A stretch of 64,000 nucleotides of DNA from Denticeps clupeoides (GCF_900700375.1 NW_021629815.1:62001-126000), one strand, 5' to 3'. Shown: positions 45,654 to 54,511, counted from the first letter of the stretch. A program made the numbers and translations. Notes: a model not told the origin generated them from the sequence alone.

Positions 45654-45726
45654 TGTTTCTGCCCGGTTTCGGACGAAGGACCTCTCGTGTGTAAAGCGAA
45701 TGTGATGACCCCTAGACAACAGAAAT
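45654..45726 (-). pseudogene. tRNA-Val (TAC) pseudogene
   Basis: Unit 47. It has the T-arm and anticodon-stem changes of 4423 plus further changes in the first 20 bases: base 1 is A, and the stretch after the acceptor and the A box is altered. This is the most decayed gene of the array; both internal promoter boxes are damaged. Confidence 0.8.
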
Positions 45727-45982
45727 TCACAAGCCCATTGTCTGTTGGAATCACATTTACCAGGTGCTCGAAAAAATGTATCCTTGCCACACAACGAATC
45801 TTGTTTAATTGAATGACCTTGTGCTAAGAATTTAATTCATTTGAAACAATGAACAATAAGCAAGCTACCTTTGTGGTTTATTTCATTTGGATATTTTTCT
45901 TTAAGGACTGGATATCTGAGGCCCCAAACAAGTTTGATCTTGTTTTTACCAGTTCTATAGAGAACCTGTGCTGTCATGTCAG

Positions 45983-46055
45983 GTTTCTGTGGTGTAGTGG
46001 TTATCACGTTCGCCTAACACGCGAAAGGTCCTCGGTTCGATACCGAGCAGAAACA
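45983..46055 (+). tRNA. trnV: tRNA-Val (AAC)
   Basis: Unit 47; as 861..933. Confidence 0.96.
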
Positions 46056-46375
46056 ATCCCTGTTTTTCTTTTGCATTATAAAACTGACTCCCAGCAAAGC
46101 ATCAAGCAGCTATGCAAGTGGCTGTCATTGCTTTGTTTCGTAAAACACAACACTGTCCATATTAATCCTGTAGAGTGCAATCAGTCTGCGCTCTGAAGTG
46201 ATCTTAAATGAAACACAAAAGGTCAAGCAAACTAGTTTTTTTTTTTTGAAATCCTCTGGGCATTTTTCTTTCTTTATTATAAAATGCAAAGCATCCTAAA
46301 CAATGCATATTATACAATGCAAAAACGTTGGGTCTTAGTTTGAGAATCTTTTTGAACGTATTGTGCCATATCCAA

Positions 46376-46448
46376 GTTTCTGTAGTGTAGTGGTTATCAC
46401 GTTCGCCTCACACGCGAAAGGTCCTCGGTTCGAAACCGGGCAGAAACA
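46376..46448 (+). tRNA. trnV: tRNA-Val (CAC)
   Basis: Unit 48; as 279..351. Confidence 0.96.
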
Positions 46449-46628
46449 GCTTTTGTTTTTTTGTTTTGCACAAGGAGGCTTAAGAAGGTATTTTGGATTT
46501 GAGTGATTGCAAATTGTAACAAAGTATGCTGGTCTGGCTTTAAACTGGGCAGAAATGACATCATGTTTTCTGAGTACATTGACAAGTTGTTTTTCCAAAA
46601 CTGTAAACAAAGACCAAAAAAAAAAGCA

Positions 46629-46701
46629 TGTTTCTGCCCGGTTTCGGACCGAGGACCTCTCTCGTGTAAAGCGAATGTGATGACCACTACACTACAGAAA
46701 C
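46629..46701 (-). tRNA. trnV: tRNA-Val (TAC), T-loop and anticodon-stem variant
   Basis: Unit 48. Combines T55 to C (as 17456) with the G30-A40 mismatch (as 14538). Confidence 0.75.
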
Positions 46702-46955
46702 TCACAAGCCCATTGTCTGTTGGAATCACATTTACCAGGTGCTCCAAAATGTATCCTTGCCACACAACGAATCTTGTTTAATTGTATGACCTTGTGCTAA
46801 GAATTTAATTCAATTGAAACAATGAACAATAAGCAAGTTTCCTTTGTGGTTTATTTCATTTGGATATTTTTCTTTAAGGACTGGATATCTGAGGCCCCAA
46901 ACAAGTTTGATCTTGTTTTTACCAGTTCTATAGAGAACCTGTGCTGTCATGTCAG

Positions 46956-47028
46956 GTTTCTGTGGTGTAGTGGTTATCACGTTCGCCTAACACGCGAAAG
47001 GTCCTCGGTTCGATACCGAGCAGAAACA
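46956..47028 (+). tRNA. trnV: tRNA-Val (AAC)
   Basis: Unit 48; as 861..933. Confidence 0.96.
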
Positions 47029-47347
47029 ATCCCTGTTTTTCTTTTGCATTATAATACTGACTCCCAGCAAAGCATCAAGCAGCTATGCAAGTGGCTGTCA
47101 TTGCTTTGTTTCGTAAAACACAACACTGTCCATATTAATCCTGTAGAGTGCAATCAGTCTGCGCTCTGAAGTGATCTTAAATGAAACACAAAAGGTCAAG
47201 CAAACTAGTTTTGTTTTTTGAAATCCTCTGGGCATTTTTCTTTCTTTATTATAAAATGCAAAGCATTCTAAACAATGCATATTATACAATGCAAAAACGT
47301 TGGGTCTTAGTTTGAGAATCTTTTTGAACCTATTGTGCCATATCCAA

Positions 47348-47420
47348 GTTTCTGTAGTGTAGTGGTTATCACGTTCGCCTCACACGCGAAAGGTCCTCGG
47401 TTCGAAACCGGGCAGAAACA
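47348..47420 (+). tRNA. trnV: tRNA-Val (CAC)
   Basis: Unit 49; as 279..351. Confidence 0.96.
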
Positions 47421-47601
47421 GCTTTTGTTTTTTTGTTTTGCACAAGGAGGCTTAAGAAGGTATTTTGGATTTGAGTGATTGCAAATTTTAACAAAGTATG
47501 CTGGTCTGGCTTTAAACTGGGCAGAAATGACATCATGTTTTCTGAGTACATTGACAAGTTGTTTTTTCCAAAACTGTAAACAAAGACCAAAAAAAAAAGT
47601 A

Positions 47602-47674
47602 TGTTTCTGCCCGGTTTCGAACCGAGGACCTCTCGTGTGTAAAGCGAATGTGATGACCACTACACTACAGAAAC
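47602..47674 (-). tRNA. trnV: tRNA-Val (TAC), anticodon-stem variant
   Basis: Unit 49. C31-A39 mismatch closes the anticodon stem badly. The T arm is intact. Confidence 0.85.
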
Positions 47675-47927
47675 TCACAAGCCCATTGTCTGTTGGAATC
47701 ACGTATACCAGGTGCTCCAAAATGTATCCTTGCCAAACAACGAAGCTTGTTTAATTGTATGACCTTGTGCTAAGAATTTAATTTAATTGAAACAATGAAC
47801 AATAAGCAAGTTACCTTTGTGGTTTATTTCATTTGGATATTTTTCTTTAATACTGTATATCTGAGGCCCCAAACAAGTTTGATCTTGTTTTTACCAGTTC
47901 TATAGAGAACCTGTGCTGTCATGTCAG

Positions 47928-48000
47928 GTTTCTGTGGTGTAGTGGTTATCACGTTCGCCTAACACGCGAAAGGTCCTCAGTTCGATACCGAGCAGAAACA
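47928..48000 (+). tRNA. trnV: tRNA-Val (AAC), T-stem variant
   Basis: Unit 49. The T stem reads CTCAG: the conserved G53-C61 pair is lost and the B box is altered. Confidence 0.82.
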
Positions 48001-48143
48001 ATCCCTTTTTTTCCTTTGCATTATAATACTGACTCCCAGCAAAGCATCAAGCAGCTATGCAAGTGGCTGTCATTGCTTTGTTTCGTAAAACACAACACTG
48101 TCTTAGTTTGAGAATCTTTTTGAACGTATTGTGCCATATCCAA

Positions 48144-48216
48144 GTTTCTGTAGTGTAGTGGTTATCACGTTCGCCTCACACGCGAAAGGTCCTCGGTTCG
48201 AAACCGGGCAGAAACA
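48144..48216 (+). tRNA. trnV: tRNA-Val (CAC)
   Basis: Unit 50; gene as 279..351. Its left spacer lacks about 175 bp (join near 48101). Confidence 0.96.
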
Positions 48217-48395
48217 GCTTTTGTTTTTTTGTATTGCACAAGGAGGCTTAAGAAGATATTTTGGTTTTGACTGATTGCAAATTGTAACAAAGTATGCTGG
48301 TCTGGCTTTAAACTGGGCAGAAATGACATCATGTTTTCTGAGTACATTGACAAGTTGTTTTTCCAAAACTGTAAACAAAGACCAAAAAAAAAGCA

Positions 48396-48469
48396 TGTTT
48401 CTGCCCGGCTTTCGAACCGAGGACCTCTCGTGTGTAAAGCGAATGTGATGACCACTACACTACAGAAAC
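48396..48469 (-). tRNA. trnV: tRNA-Val (TAC), 74-nt variant
   Basis: Unit 50. One extra base widens the T loop to eight bases, and the anticodon stem has the C31-A39 mismatch. Probably inactive. Confidence 0.7.
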
Positions 48470-48723
48470 TCACAAGCCCATTGTCTGTTGGAATCATGTT
48501 TACCAGGTGCTCCAAAATGTATCCTTGCCACACAACGAATCTTGTTTAATTGTATGACCTTGTGCTAAGAATTTAATTTAATTGAAACAATGAACAATAA
48601 GCAAGTTTCCTTTGTGGTTTATTTCATTTGGATATTTTTCTTTAAGGACTGGATATCTGAGGCCCCAAACAAGTTTGATCTTGTTTTTACCAGTTCTATA
48701 GAGAACCTGTGCTGTCATGTCAG

Positions 48724-48795
48724 GTTTCTGTGGTGTAGTGGTTATCACGTTCGCCTAACACTCGAATTTCCTCGGTTCGATACCGAGCAGAAACA
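48724..48795 (+). tRNA. trnV: tRNA-Val (AAC), 72-nt variable-region variant
   Basis: Unit 50. Same anticodon-stem and variable-region haplotype as 8640. Confidence 0.75.
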
Positions 48796-49113
48796 ATCCC
48801 TGTTTTTCTTTTGCATTATAAACTGACTCCCAGCAAAGCATCAAGCAGCTATGCAAGTGGCTGTCATTGCTTTGTTTCGTAAAACACAACACTGTCCATA
48901 TTAATCCTGTAGAGTGCAATCAGTCTGCGCTCTGAAGTGATCTTAAATGAAACACAAAAGGTCAAGCAAACTAGTTTTGTTTTTTGAAATCCTCTGGGCA
49001 TTTTTCTTTCTTTATTATAAAATGCAAAGCATTCTAAACAATGCATATTATACAATGCAAAAACGTTGGGTCTTAGTTTAAGAATCTTTTTGAACCTATT
49101 CTGTAATATCTAA

Positions 49114-49186
49114 GTTTCTGTAGTGTAGTGGTTATCACGTTCGCATCACACGCGAAAGGTCCTCGGTTCGAAACCGGGCAGAAACA
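49114..49186 (+). tRNA. trnV: tRNA-Val (CAC), anticodon-loop variant
   Basis: Unit 51. Loop base 32 is A instead of C (ATCACAC). The anticodon is still CAC. The spacer just upstream is also more diverged. Confidence 0.88.
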
Positions 49187-49367
49187 GCTTTTGTTTTTTT
49201 GTTTTGCACAAGGAGGCTTAAGAAGGTATTTTGGATTTGAGTGATTGCAAATTTTAACAAAGTATGCTGGTCTGGCTTTAAACTGGGCAGAAATGACATC
49301 ATGTTTTCTGAGTACATTGACAAGTTGTTTTTTCCAAAACTGTAAACAAAGACCAAAAAAAAAAGTA

Positions 49368-49440
49368 TGTTTCTGCCCAGTTTCGAACCGAGGACCTCTC
49401 GTGTGTAAAGCGAATGTGATGACCACTACACTACAGAAAC
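49368..49440 (-). tRNA. trnV: tRNA-Val (TAC), anticodon-stem variant
   Basis: Unit 51. C31-A39 mismatch as at 47602, plus a G-T wobble in the T stem. Confidence 0.82.
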
Positions 49441-49693
49441 TCACAAGCCCATTGTCTGTTGGAATCACGTATACCAGGTGCTCCAAAATGTATCCTTGCC
49501 ACACAACGAAGCTTGTTTAATTGTATGACCTTGTGCTAAGAATTTAATTTAATTGAAACAATGAACAATAAGCAAGTTACCTTTGTGGTTTATTTCATTT
49601 GGATATTTTTCTTTAATACTGTATATCTGAGGCCCCAAACAAGTTTGATCTTGTTTTTACCAGTTCTATAGAGAACCTGTGCTGTCATGTCAG

Positions 49694-49766
49694 GTTTCTG
49701 TGGTGTAGTGGTTATCACGTTCGCCTAACACGCGAAAGGTCCTCGGTTCGATACCGAGCAGAAACA
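49694..49766 (+). tRNA. trnV: tRNA-Val (AAC)
   Basis: Unit 51; gene as 861..933. Confidence 0.96.
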
Positions 49767-49919
49767 ATCCCTTTTTTTCCTTTGCATTATAATACTGACT
49801 CCCAGCAAAGCATCAAGCAGCTATGCAAGTGGCTGTCATTGCTTTGTTTCGTAAAACACAACACTGTCTTAGTTTGTCTTAGTTTGAGAATCTTTTTGAA
49901 CGTATTGTGCCATATCCAA

Positions 49920-49992
49920 GTTTCTGTAGTGTAGTGGTTATCACGTTCGCCTCACACGCGAAAGGTCCTCGGTTCGAAACCGGGCAGAAACA
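49920..49992 (+). tRNA. trnV: tRNA-Val (CAC)
   Basis: Unit 52; gene as 279..351. The left spacer is truncated as in unit 50, with a short CTTAGTTTGT duplication. Confidence 0.96.
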
Positions 49993-50171
49993 GCTTTTGT
50001 TTTTTTGTATTGCACAAGGAGGCTTAAGAAGATATTTTGGTTTTGACTGATTGCAAATTGTAACAAAGTATGCTGGTCTGGCTTTAAACTGGGAAGAAAT
50101 GACATCATGTTTTCTGAGTACATTGACAAGTTGTTTTTCCAAAACTGTAAACAAAGACCAAAAAAAAAGCA

Positions 50172-50244
50172 TGTTTCTGCCCGCTTTCGAACGAAGGACC
50201 TCTCGTGTGTAAAGCGAATGTGATGACCACTACACTACAGAAAC
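50172..50244 (-). tRNA. trnV: tRNA-Val (TAC), decayed variant
   Basis: Unit 52. T stem CTTCG against GCGGG leaves two mismatches, and C31-A39 is mismatched. Probably inactive. Confidence 0.68.
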
Positions 50245-50498
50245 TCACAAGCCCATTGTCTGTTGGAATCATGTTTACCATGTGCTCCAAAATGTATCCT
50301 TGCCACACAACGAATCTTGTTTAATTGTATGACCTTGTGCTAAGAATTTAATTTAATTGAAACAATGAACAATAAGCAAGTTACCTTTGTGGTTTATTTC
50401 ATTTGGATATTTTTCTTTAAGGACTGGATAGCTGAGGCCCCAAACAAGTTTGATCTTGTTTTTACCAGTTCTATAGAGAACCTGTGCTGTCATGTCAG

Positions 50499-50570
50499 GT
50501 TTCTGTGGTGTAGTGGTTATCACGTTTGCCTAACACTCGAATTTCCTCGGTTCGATACCGAGCAGAAACA
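50499..50570 (+). tRNA. trnV: tRNA-Val (AAC), 72-nt variable-region variant
   Basis: Unit 52. Haplotype of 8640 and 48724, with an added T-for-C change in the 5' anticodon stem (TTTGC). Confidence 0.73.
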
Positions 50571-50889
50571 ATCCCTGTTTTTCTTTTGCATTATAAAACT
50601 GACTCCCAGCAAAGCATCAAGCAGCTATGCAAGTGGCTGTCATTGCTTTGTTTCGTAAAACACAACACTGTCCATATTAATCCTGTAGAGTGCAATCAGT
50701 CTGCGCTCTGAAGTGATTTTAAATGAAACACAAAAGGTCAAGCAAACTAGTTTTGTTTTTTGAAATCCTCTGGGCATTTTTCTTTCTTTATTATAAAATG
50801 CAAAGCATTCTAAACAATGCATATTATACAATGCAAAAACGTTGGGTCTTAGTTTGAGAATCTTTTTGAACCTATTGTGCCATATCCAA

Positions 50890-50962
50890 GTTTCTGTAGT
50901 GTAGTGGTTATCACGTTCGCCTCACACGCGAAAGGTCCTCGGTTCGAAACCGGGCAGAAACA
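50890..50962 (+). tRNA. trnV: tRNA-Val (CAC)
   Basis: Unit 53, the last; as 279..351. Followed by a longer T run. Confidence 0.96.
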
Positions 50963-51144
50963 GCTTTTGTTTTTTTTTTTTTTGCACAAGGAGGCTTAAG
51001 AAGGTATTTTGGATTTGAGTGATTGCAAATTGTAACAAAGTATGCTGGTCTGGCTTTAAACTGGGCAGAAATGACATCATGTTTTCTGAGTACATTGACA
51101 AGTTGTTTTTCCAAAACTGTAAACAAAGACCAAAAAAAAAAGCA

Positions 51145-51217
51145 TGTTTCTGCCCGGTTTCGAACCGAGGACCTCTCGCGTGTAAAGCGAATGTGATGAC
51201 CACTACACTACAGAAAC
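51145..51217 (-). tRNA. trnV: tRNA-Val (TAC)
   Basis: Unit 53; as 532..604. Confidence 0.95.
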
Positions 51218-51468
51218 TCACAAGCCCATTGTCTGTTGGAATCACGTTTACCAGGTGCTCCAAAATGTATCCTTGCCACACAACGAATCTTGTTTAATTG
51301 TATGACCTTGTGCTAAGAATTATTAATTGAACAATGAACAATAAGCAAGTTACCTTTGTGGTTTATTTCATTTGGATATTTTTCTTTAAGGACTGGATAT
51401 CTGAGGCCCCCAAACAAGTTTGATCTTGTTTTTACCAGTTCTATAGAGAACCTGTGCTGTCATGTCAG

Positions 51469-51541
51469 GTTTCTGTGGTGTAGTGGTTATCACGTTCGCC
51501 TAACACGCGAAAGGTCCTCGGTTCGATACCGAGCAGAAACA
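51469..51541 (+). tRNA. trnV: tRNA-Val (AAC)
   Basis: Unit 53; gene as 861..933. The flanks show several one-base indels. Confidence 0.95.
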
Positions 51542-51740
51542 ATCCCTGTTTTTCTTTTGCATTAAATACTGACTCCCAGCAAAGCATCAAGCAGCTATGC
51601 AAGTGGCTGTCATTGCTTTGTTTCGTAAAACACAACACTGTCCATATTAATCCTGTAGAGTGCAATCAGTCTGCGCTCTGAAGTGATCTTAAATGAACAC
51701 AAAAGGTCAAGCAAACTAGTTTTTGTTTTTTTAAATTTTC

Positions 51741-51753
51741 NNNNNNNNNNNNN
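51741..51753. other. assembly gap (13 N)
   Basis: Undetermined bases separate the tRNA-Val array from the U2/5S array. Roughly 400 bp to the left and 900 bp to the right carry many one-base insertions and deletions against their own repeat families. That is the pattern of poorly polished contig ends. Confidence 0.97.
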
Positions 51754-51899
51754 GCGTGGAGCGGATGGAGCAAGCTCCTTTGCCGACTCCCTGTTCTAAA
51801 AATCCGCTTAATATGTAGTCCCCCGCTGGGGGACGTATCAGATATTAAACTGATAAGAACAGATACTACACTTGATCTTAGCCAAAGGCCGAGAACGAT
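51754..51899 (-). ncRNA. RNU2: U2 snRNA, 3' end cut by the gap
   Basis: Holds the 5' end through the first part of the 3' domain. About 40 nt of the 3' end are missing into the N run. One-base losses in the 5' region (for example CCAAAGGCC for CCAAAAGGCC) look like sequencing error beside the gap. Confidence 0.85.
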
Positions 51900-52463
51900 A
51901 ACCTGAAAAAGGCGCCGTGGCGTGCCATTCTCGGAACGTGTGGGTATTTGCTGGATGGTGCGCGTATACGTCCGCACAACACACCACTTTTTCTTAAGTA
52001 TTCTTTGAACCCATCGTGTAGCTCTGTCAAAACAGAGCCCCCAAAATATTGTGAGCTTGTTGACGCCCCTCTCCACGGAAATCTTTAGTAAAAGGCGAAA
52101 GATTTGTACGTGATGAAGAGAAGCCCAAGCGACAACAACAGGCCGTAAAGGTGGAGAGTGTCTCTTGTGTGTTTGGTGCTGACATCAGGGTGCGTCGCAC
52201 CTTAGGCCGAGGGCCGGACAACCCGCCTAATCAATTCAGCTCCACCCTATTCCACAGTTAAGGCCGTGAACGACTGTCGAACGATTGTCACAGAGCAGGC
52301 AACGGACACGAAAACCAAAGAGCAAGCTTGTAAAAAAAAAAAAAAAAGAAGAAAAAAAGGCGGGAAAAACGTAACAAAGACTAAAAATACCTCTTAAACT
52401 AACTTTTGAAAAAAAGCTGACAAGCAATGTAAAAAAACTTCATTTTGAAAACGTTTTCTCAAT

Positions 52464-52574
52464 AGCTGTAACACTGGTTTTCACAGGCAGTCTCCCCATC
52501 CAAGTACTAACCAGGCCCAAGCCTTCTTAGCTTCCAAGATCACAGACGGTTCTTCTGCTGGTATGGCCGTAAGC
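52464..52574 (-). pseudogene. 5S rRNA-like sequence (noisy copy)
   Basis: As 53489..53596 but with extra and missing single bases (TCTCCCCATCC, ATCACAGACGG), consistent with poor base calls near the gap. Confidence 0.8.
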
Positions 52575-52696
52575 AACCCCTGCTTGAAAATCTTGGACTT
52601 TAAACAAAAAGGCGCTTGAAAACATATCAAGGAATAAAAAACTTGCCTTTGAATGTCAAAAACATGATGGAGAAAAGGCAACAAGTTGGAGTGGTA

Positions 52697-52712
52697 AGTT
52701 TTTATTTGCAAC
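52697..52712 (-). promoter_or_regulatory. candidate U2 3' box (representative)
   Basis: From about 12 nt past the mature U2 3' end, the - strand reads GTTGCAAATAAAAACT. This loosely fits the snRNA 3' box (GTTT, 0-3 bases, AAA, purine, then AGA) that directs Integrator 3' processing. Conserved in all units. Confidence 0.4.
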
Positions 52713-52723
52713 ACAACAGAGAA

Positions 52724-52910
52724 AGTGCACCGCTCCCAGAGGCACTGCAATACTGGGTCGATGCGTGGAGCGGATGGAGCAAGCTCCTTTGCCGACTCCC
52801 TGTTCTAAAAATCCGCTTAATATGTAGTCCCCCGCTGGGGGACGTATCAGATATTAAACTGATAAGAACAGATACTACACTTGATCTTAGCCAAAAGGCC
52901 GAGAAGCGAT
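52724..52910 (-). ncRNA. RNU2: U2 spliceosomal snRNA
   Basis: Reference copy, 187 nt, close to the usual vertebrate length of about 188. U2 base-pairs with the intron branch site and with U6 in the spliceosome. Visible parts, 5' to 3': ATCGCTTCTCGGCC (U6-pairing and stem I), GTGTAGTATCTG with the branch-site recognition GTAGTA, stem IIa, a perfect stem IIb GTCCCCC/GGGGGAC, an Sm-type site GGATTTTTAG, and the 3' stem-loops ending GCGGTGCAC. The 5' half matches the human sequence nearly throughout; differences in stem IIb and the 3' domain keep pairing. Probably functional. Confidence 0.95.
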
Positions 52911-52955
52911 AACCTGAAAAAGGCGCCGTGGCGTGCCATTCTCGGAACGTGTGCG

Positions 52956-52972
52956 GTATTTGCTGGATGGTG
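52956..52972 (-). promoter_or_regulatory. candidate proximal sequence element of U2 (representative)
   Basis: At -46 to -62 from the U2 start, the - strand reads CACCATCCAGCAAATAC. Position and the CACC..A-rich layout fit the vertebrate snRNA PSE bound by SNAPc, but the match to the consensus is partial. It recurs upstream of every U2 copy. No TATA box follows, as expected for a Pol II snRNA gene. Confidence 0.45.
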
Positions 52973-53033
52973 CGCGTATACGTAGCGCACAACACACCAC
53001 GTTTTCTTAAGTATTCTTTGAACCCATCGTGTA

Positions 53034-53051
53034 GCTCTGTCAAAACAGAGC
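53034..53051. repeat. short inverted repeat upstream of U2 (representative)
   Basis: GCTCTGT and ACAGAGC form a perfect 7-bp stem around CAAA, about 125-140 bp upstream of the U2 start, in nearly every unit. A second inverted pair, GTGCGC/GCGCAC, lies at 52970..52990 beside the candidate PSE. Function unknown. Confidence 0.6.
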
Positions 53052-53115
53052 CCCCAAAAATATTGTGAGCTTGTTGACGCCCCTCTCCACGGAAATCTTT
53101 AGTAAAAGGCGAAAG

Positions 53116-53123
53116 ATTTGTAC
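53116..53123. promoter_or_regulatory. candidate octamer (distal element) of U2 (representative)
   Basis: ATTTGTAC matches the octamer ATTTGCAT at 6 of 8 positions and lies about 206-213 bp upstream of the U2 start. That is where vertebrate snRNA genes carry their Oct-1 distal element. Present in every unit; assignment rests on position. Confidence 0.35.
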
Positions 53124-53342
53124 GTGATGAAGAGAAGCCCAAGCGACAACAACAGGGCCGTAAAGGTGGAGAGTGTCTCTTGTGTGTTTGGTGCTGACAT
53201 CAGGGTGCGTCGCACCTTAAGGCCGAGGGCCGGACAACCCCGCCTAATCAATTCAGCTCCACCCTATTCCACAGTTAAGCCAGTGAACGACTGTCGAACG
53301 ATTGTCACAGAGCAGGCACGGACACGAAAACCAAAGAGCAGC

Positions 53343-53346
<4 letters not shown>

Positions 53347-53389
<43 letters not shown>

Positions 53390-53391
53390 CG
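53347..53391. repeat. poly(A)/purine tract of the U2 unit (representative)
   Basis: About 31 A followed by GAAGAAAAAAGGCGGG. By eye the A run is 16 bases at 52332, 31 at 53347, 30 at 54371, 30 at 55394, 28 at 56415, 31 at 57434, 23 at 58457, 25 at 59472, 28 at 60489 and 30 at 61509. In the inverted part it is a T run of about 36 at 63637. This tract accounts for most unit-length variation; run lengths may include sequencing error. Confidence 0.9.
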
Positions 53392-53488
53392 GGAAAACGT
53401 AACAAAGACTAAAAATACCTCTTAACTAACTTTGAAAAAAAGCTGACAAGGCAATGTAAAAAACTTCATTTTGAAAACGTTTCTCAAT

Positions 53489-53596
53489 AGCTGTAACACC
53501 TGGTTTTCACAGGCAGTCTCCCATCCAAGTACTAACCAGGCCCAAGCCTTCTTAGCTTCCAAGATCAGACGTTCTTCTGCTGGTATGGCCGTAAGC
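53489..53596 (-). pseudogene. 5S rRNA-derived sequence with 10-nt deletion
   Basis: Reference copy, 108 nt. The start GCTTACGGCCATACCA, the A-box-like GGAAGCTAAG and the C-box region TACTTGGATGGGAGACTG are clearly 5S rRNA. Against human 5S from memory, about 10 nt are missing between positions 16 and 36, removing part of helices II-III. The 3' end GTTACAGC no longer pairs well with the 5' end in helix I, and no T run follows at once. I infer a non-functional 5S relic fixed in the U2 unit, on the same strand and 150 bp downstream of U2. The internal Pol III promoter may still bind TFIIIA. Confidence 0.85.
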
Positions 53597-53747
53597 AACC
53601 CCTGCTTGAAAATCTTGGACTTTTAAAAAAAAAAGGCGCTTGAAAACATATCAAGGAATAAAAAACTTGCCTTTGAATGTCAAAAACATGATGGAGAAAA
53701 GGCAACAAGTTGGAGTGGTAAGTTTTTATTTGCAACACAACAGAGAA

Positions 53748-53934
53748 AGTGCACCGCTCCCAGAGGCACTGCAATACTGGGTCGATGCGTGGAGTGGATG
53801 GAGCAAGCTCCTTTGCCGACTCCCTGTTCTAAAAATCCGCTTAATATGTAGTCCCCCGCTGGGGGACGTATCAGATATTAAACTGATAAGAACAGATACT
53901 ACACTTGATCTTAGCCAAAAGGCCGAGAAGCGAT
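53748..53934 (-). ncRNA. RNU2: U2 spliceosomal snRNA
   Basis: As 52724..52910 except one base in the 3' stem-loop region (GGAGTGG on the + strand for GGAGCGG). Confidence 0.94.
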
Positions 53935-54366
53935 AACCTGAAAAAGGCGCCGTGGCGTGCCATTCTCGGAACGTGTGTGGTATTTGCTGGATGGTGCGCG
54001 TATACGTAGCGCACAACACACCACGTTTTCTTAAGTATTCTTTGAACCCATCGTGTAGCTCTGTCAAAACAGAGCCCCCAAAAATATTGTGAGCTTGTTG
54101 ACGCCCCTCTCCACGGAAATCTTTAGTAAAAGGCGAAAGATTTGTACGTGATGAAGAGAAGCCCAAGCGACAACAACAGGGCCGTAAAGGTGGAGAGTGT
54201 CTCTTGTGTGTTTGGTGCTGACATCAGGGTGCGTCGCACCTTAAGGCCGAGGGCCGGACAACCCCGCCTTATCAATTCAGCTCCACCCTATTCCACAGTT
54301 AAGCCAGTGAACGACTGTCGAACGATTGTCACAGAGCAGGCACGGACACGAAAACCAAAGAGCAGC

Positions 54367-54412
<46 letters not shown>

Positions 54413-54511
54413 CGGGAAAACGTAACAAAGACTAAAAATACCTCTTAACTAACTTTGAAAAAAAGCTGACAAGGCAATGTAAAAAACTTCATTTTGAAAA
54501 CGTTTCTCAAT

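Larger units (their letters stand above)
47348..50889. repeat. two-unit higher-order block, duplicated
   Basis: Units 49-50 and 51-52 repeat as pairs about 1.77 kb apart. Units 49 and 51 share TTTAATACTGTATATC before the AAC gene, AAGTATG at the TAC end and CGAAGCTTG. Units 50 and 52 share the spacer truncation, TGTATTGCACAAGG, and a 72-nt AAC variant. Unit 53 returns to the consensus. Confidence 0.85.
1..51740. repeat. tandem array of ~972-bp units, each with three tRNA-Val genes
   Basis: About 53 head-to-tail units, most 970-974 bp long by the spacing of successive CAC genes. Order in each unit is tRNA-Val(CAC) +, ~180 bp, tRNA-Val(TAC) -, ~256 bp, tRNA-Val(AAC) +, ~320 bp. The window opens inside the last spacer, so the array continues to the left. 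Units are nearly identical, mostly differing by scattered single bases, which suggests recent amplification or active homogenisation. Exceptions are a truncated unit near 8750..9041, a partial spacer duplication at 13013..13240, and short units that start near 48101 and 49870. The other two gene pairs are arranged tail-to-tail (CAC/TAC) and head-to-head (TAC/AAC). Confidence 0.97.

Noticed and set aside
1-51740. CRISPR-like or satellite array
   Set aside because: Unit length, tRNA content and eukaryotic promoter boxes rule out CRISPR. It is gene-bearing tandem DNA, not a simple satellite.
52616-53348. Open frames of 70-146 codons repeated in every U2/5S unit
   Set aside because: They cross the U2 gene, the 5S-like sequence and the promoter region, and end at the poly(A) tract. 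No protein family is evident.
53489-53596. Functional 5S rRNA gene
   Set aside because: A 10-nt internal deletion and a broken terminal helix in every copy argue against function, despite the well-kept C-box region.
53489-53596. Complete 5S-derived SINE (SINE3 type)
   Set aside because: Only the 5S part is recognisable. I see no SINE body after it and no target duplication, so I keep it only as a possibility.
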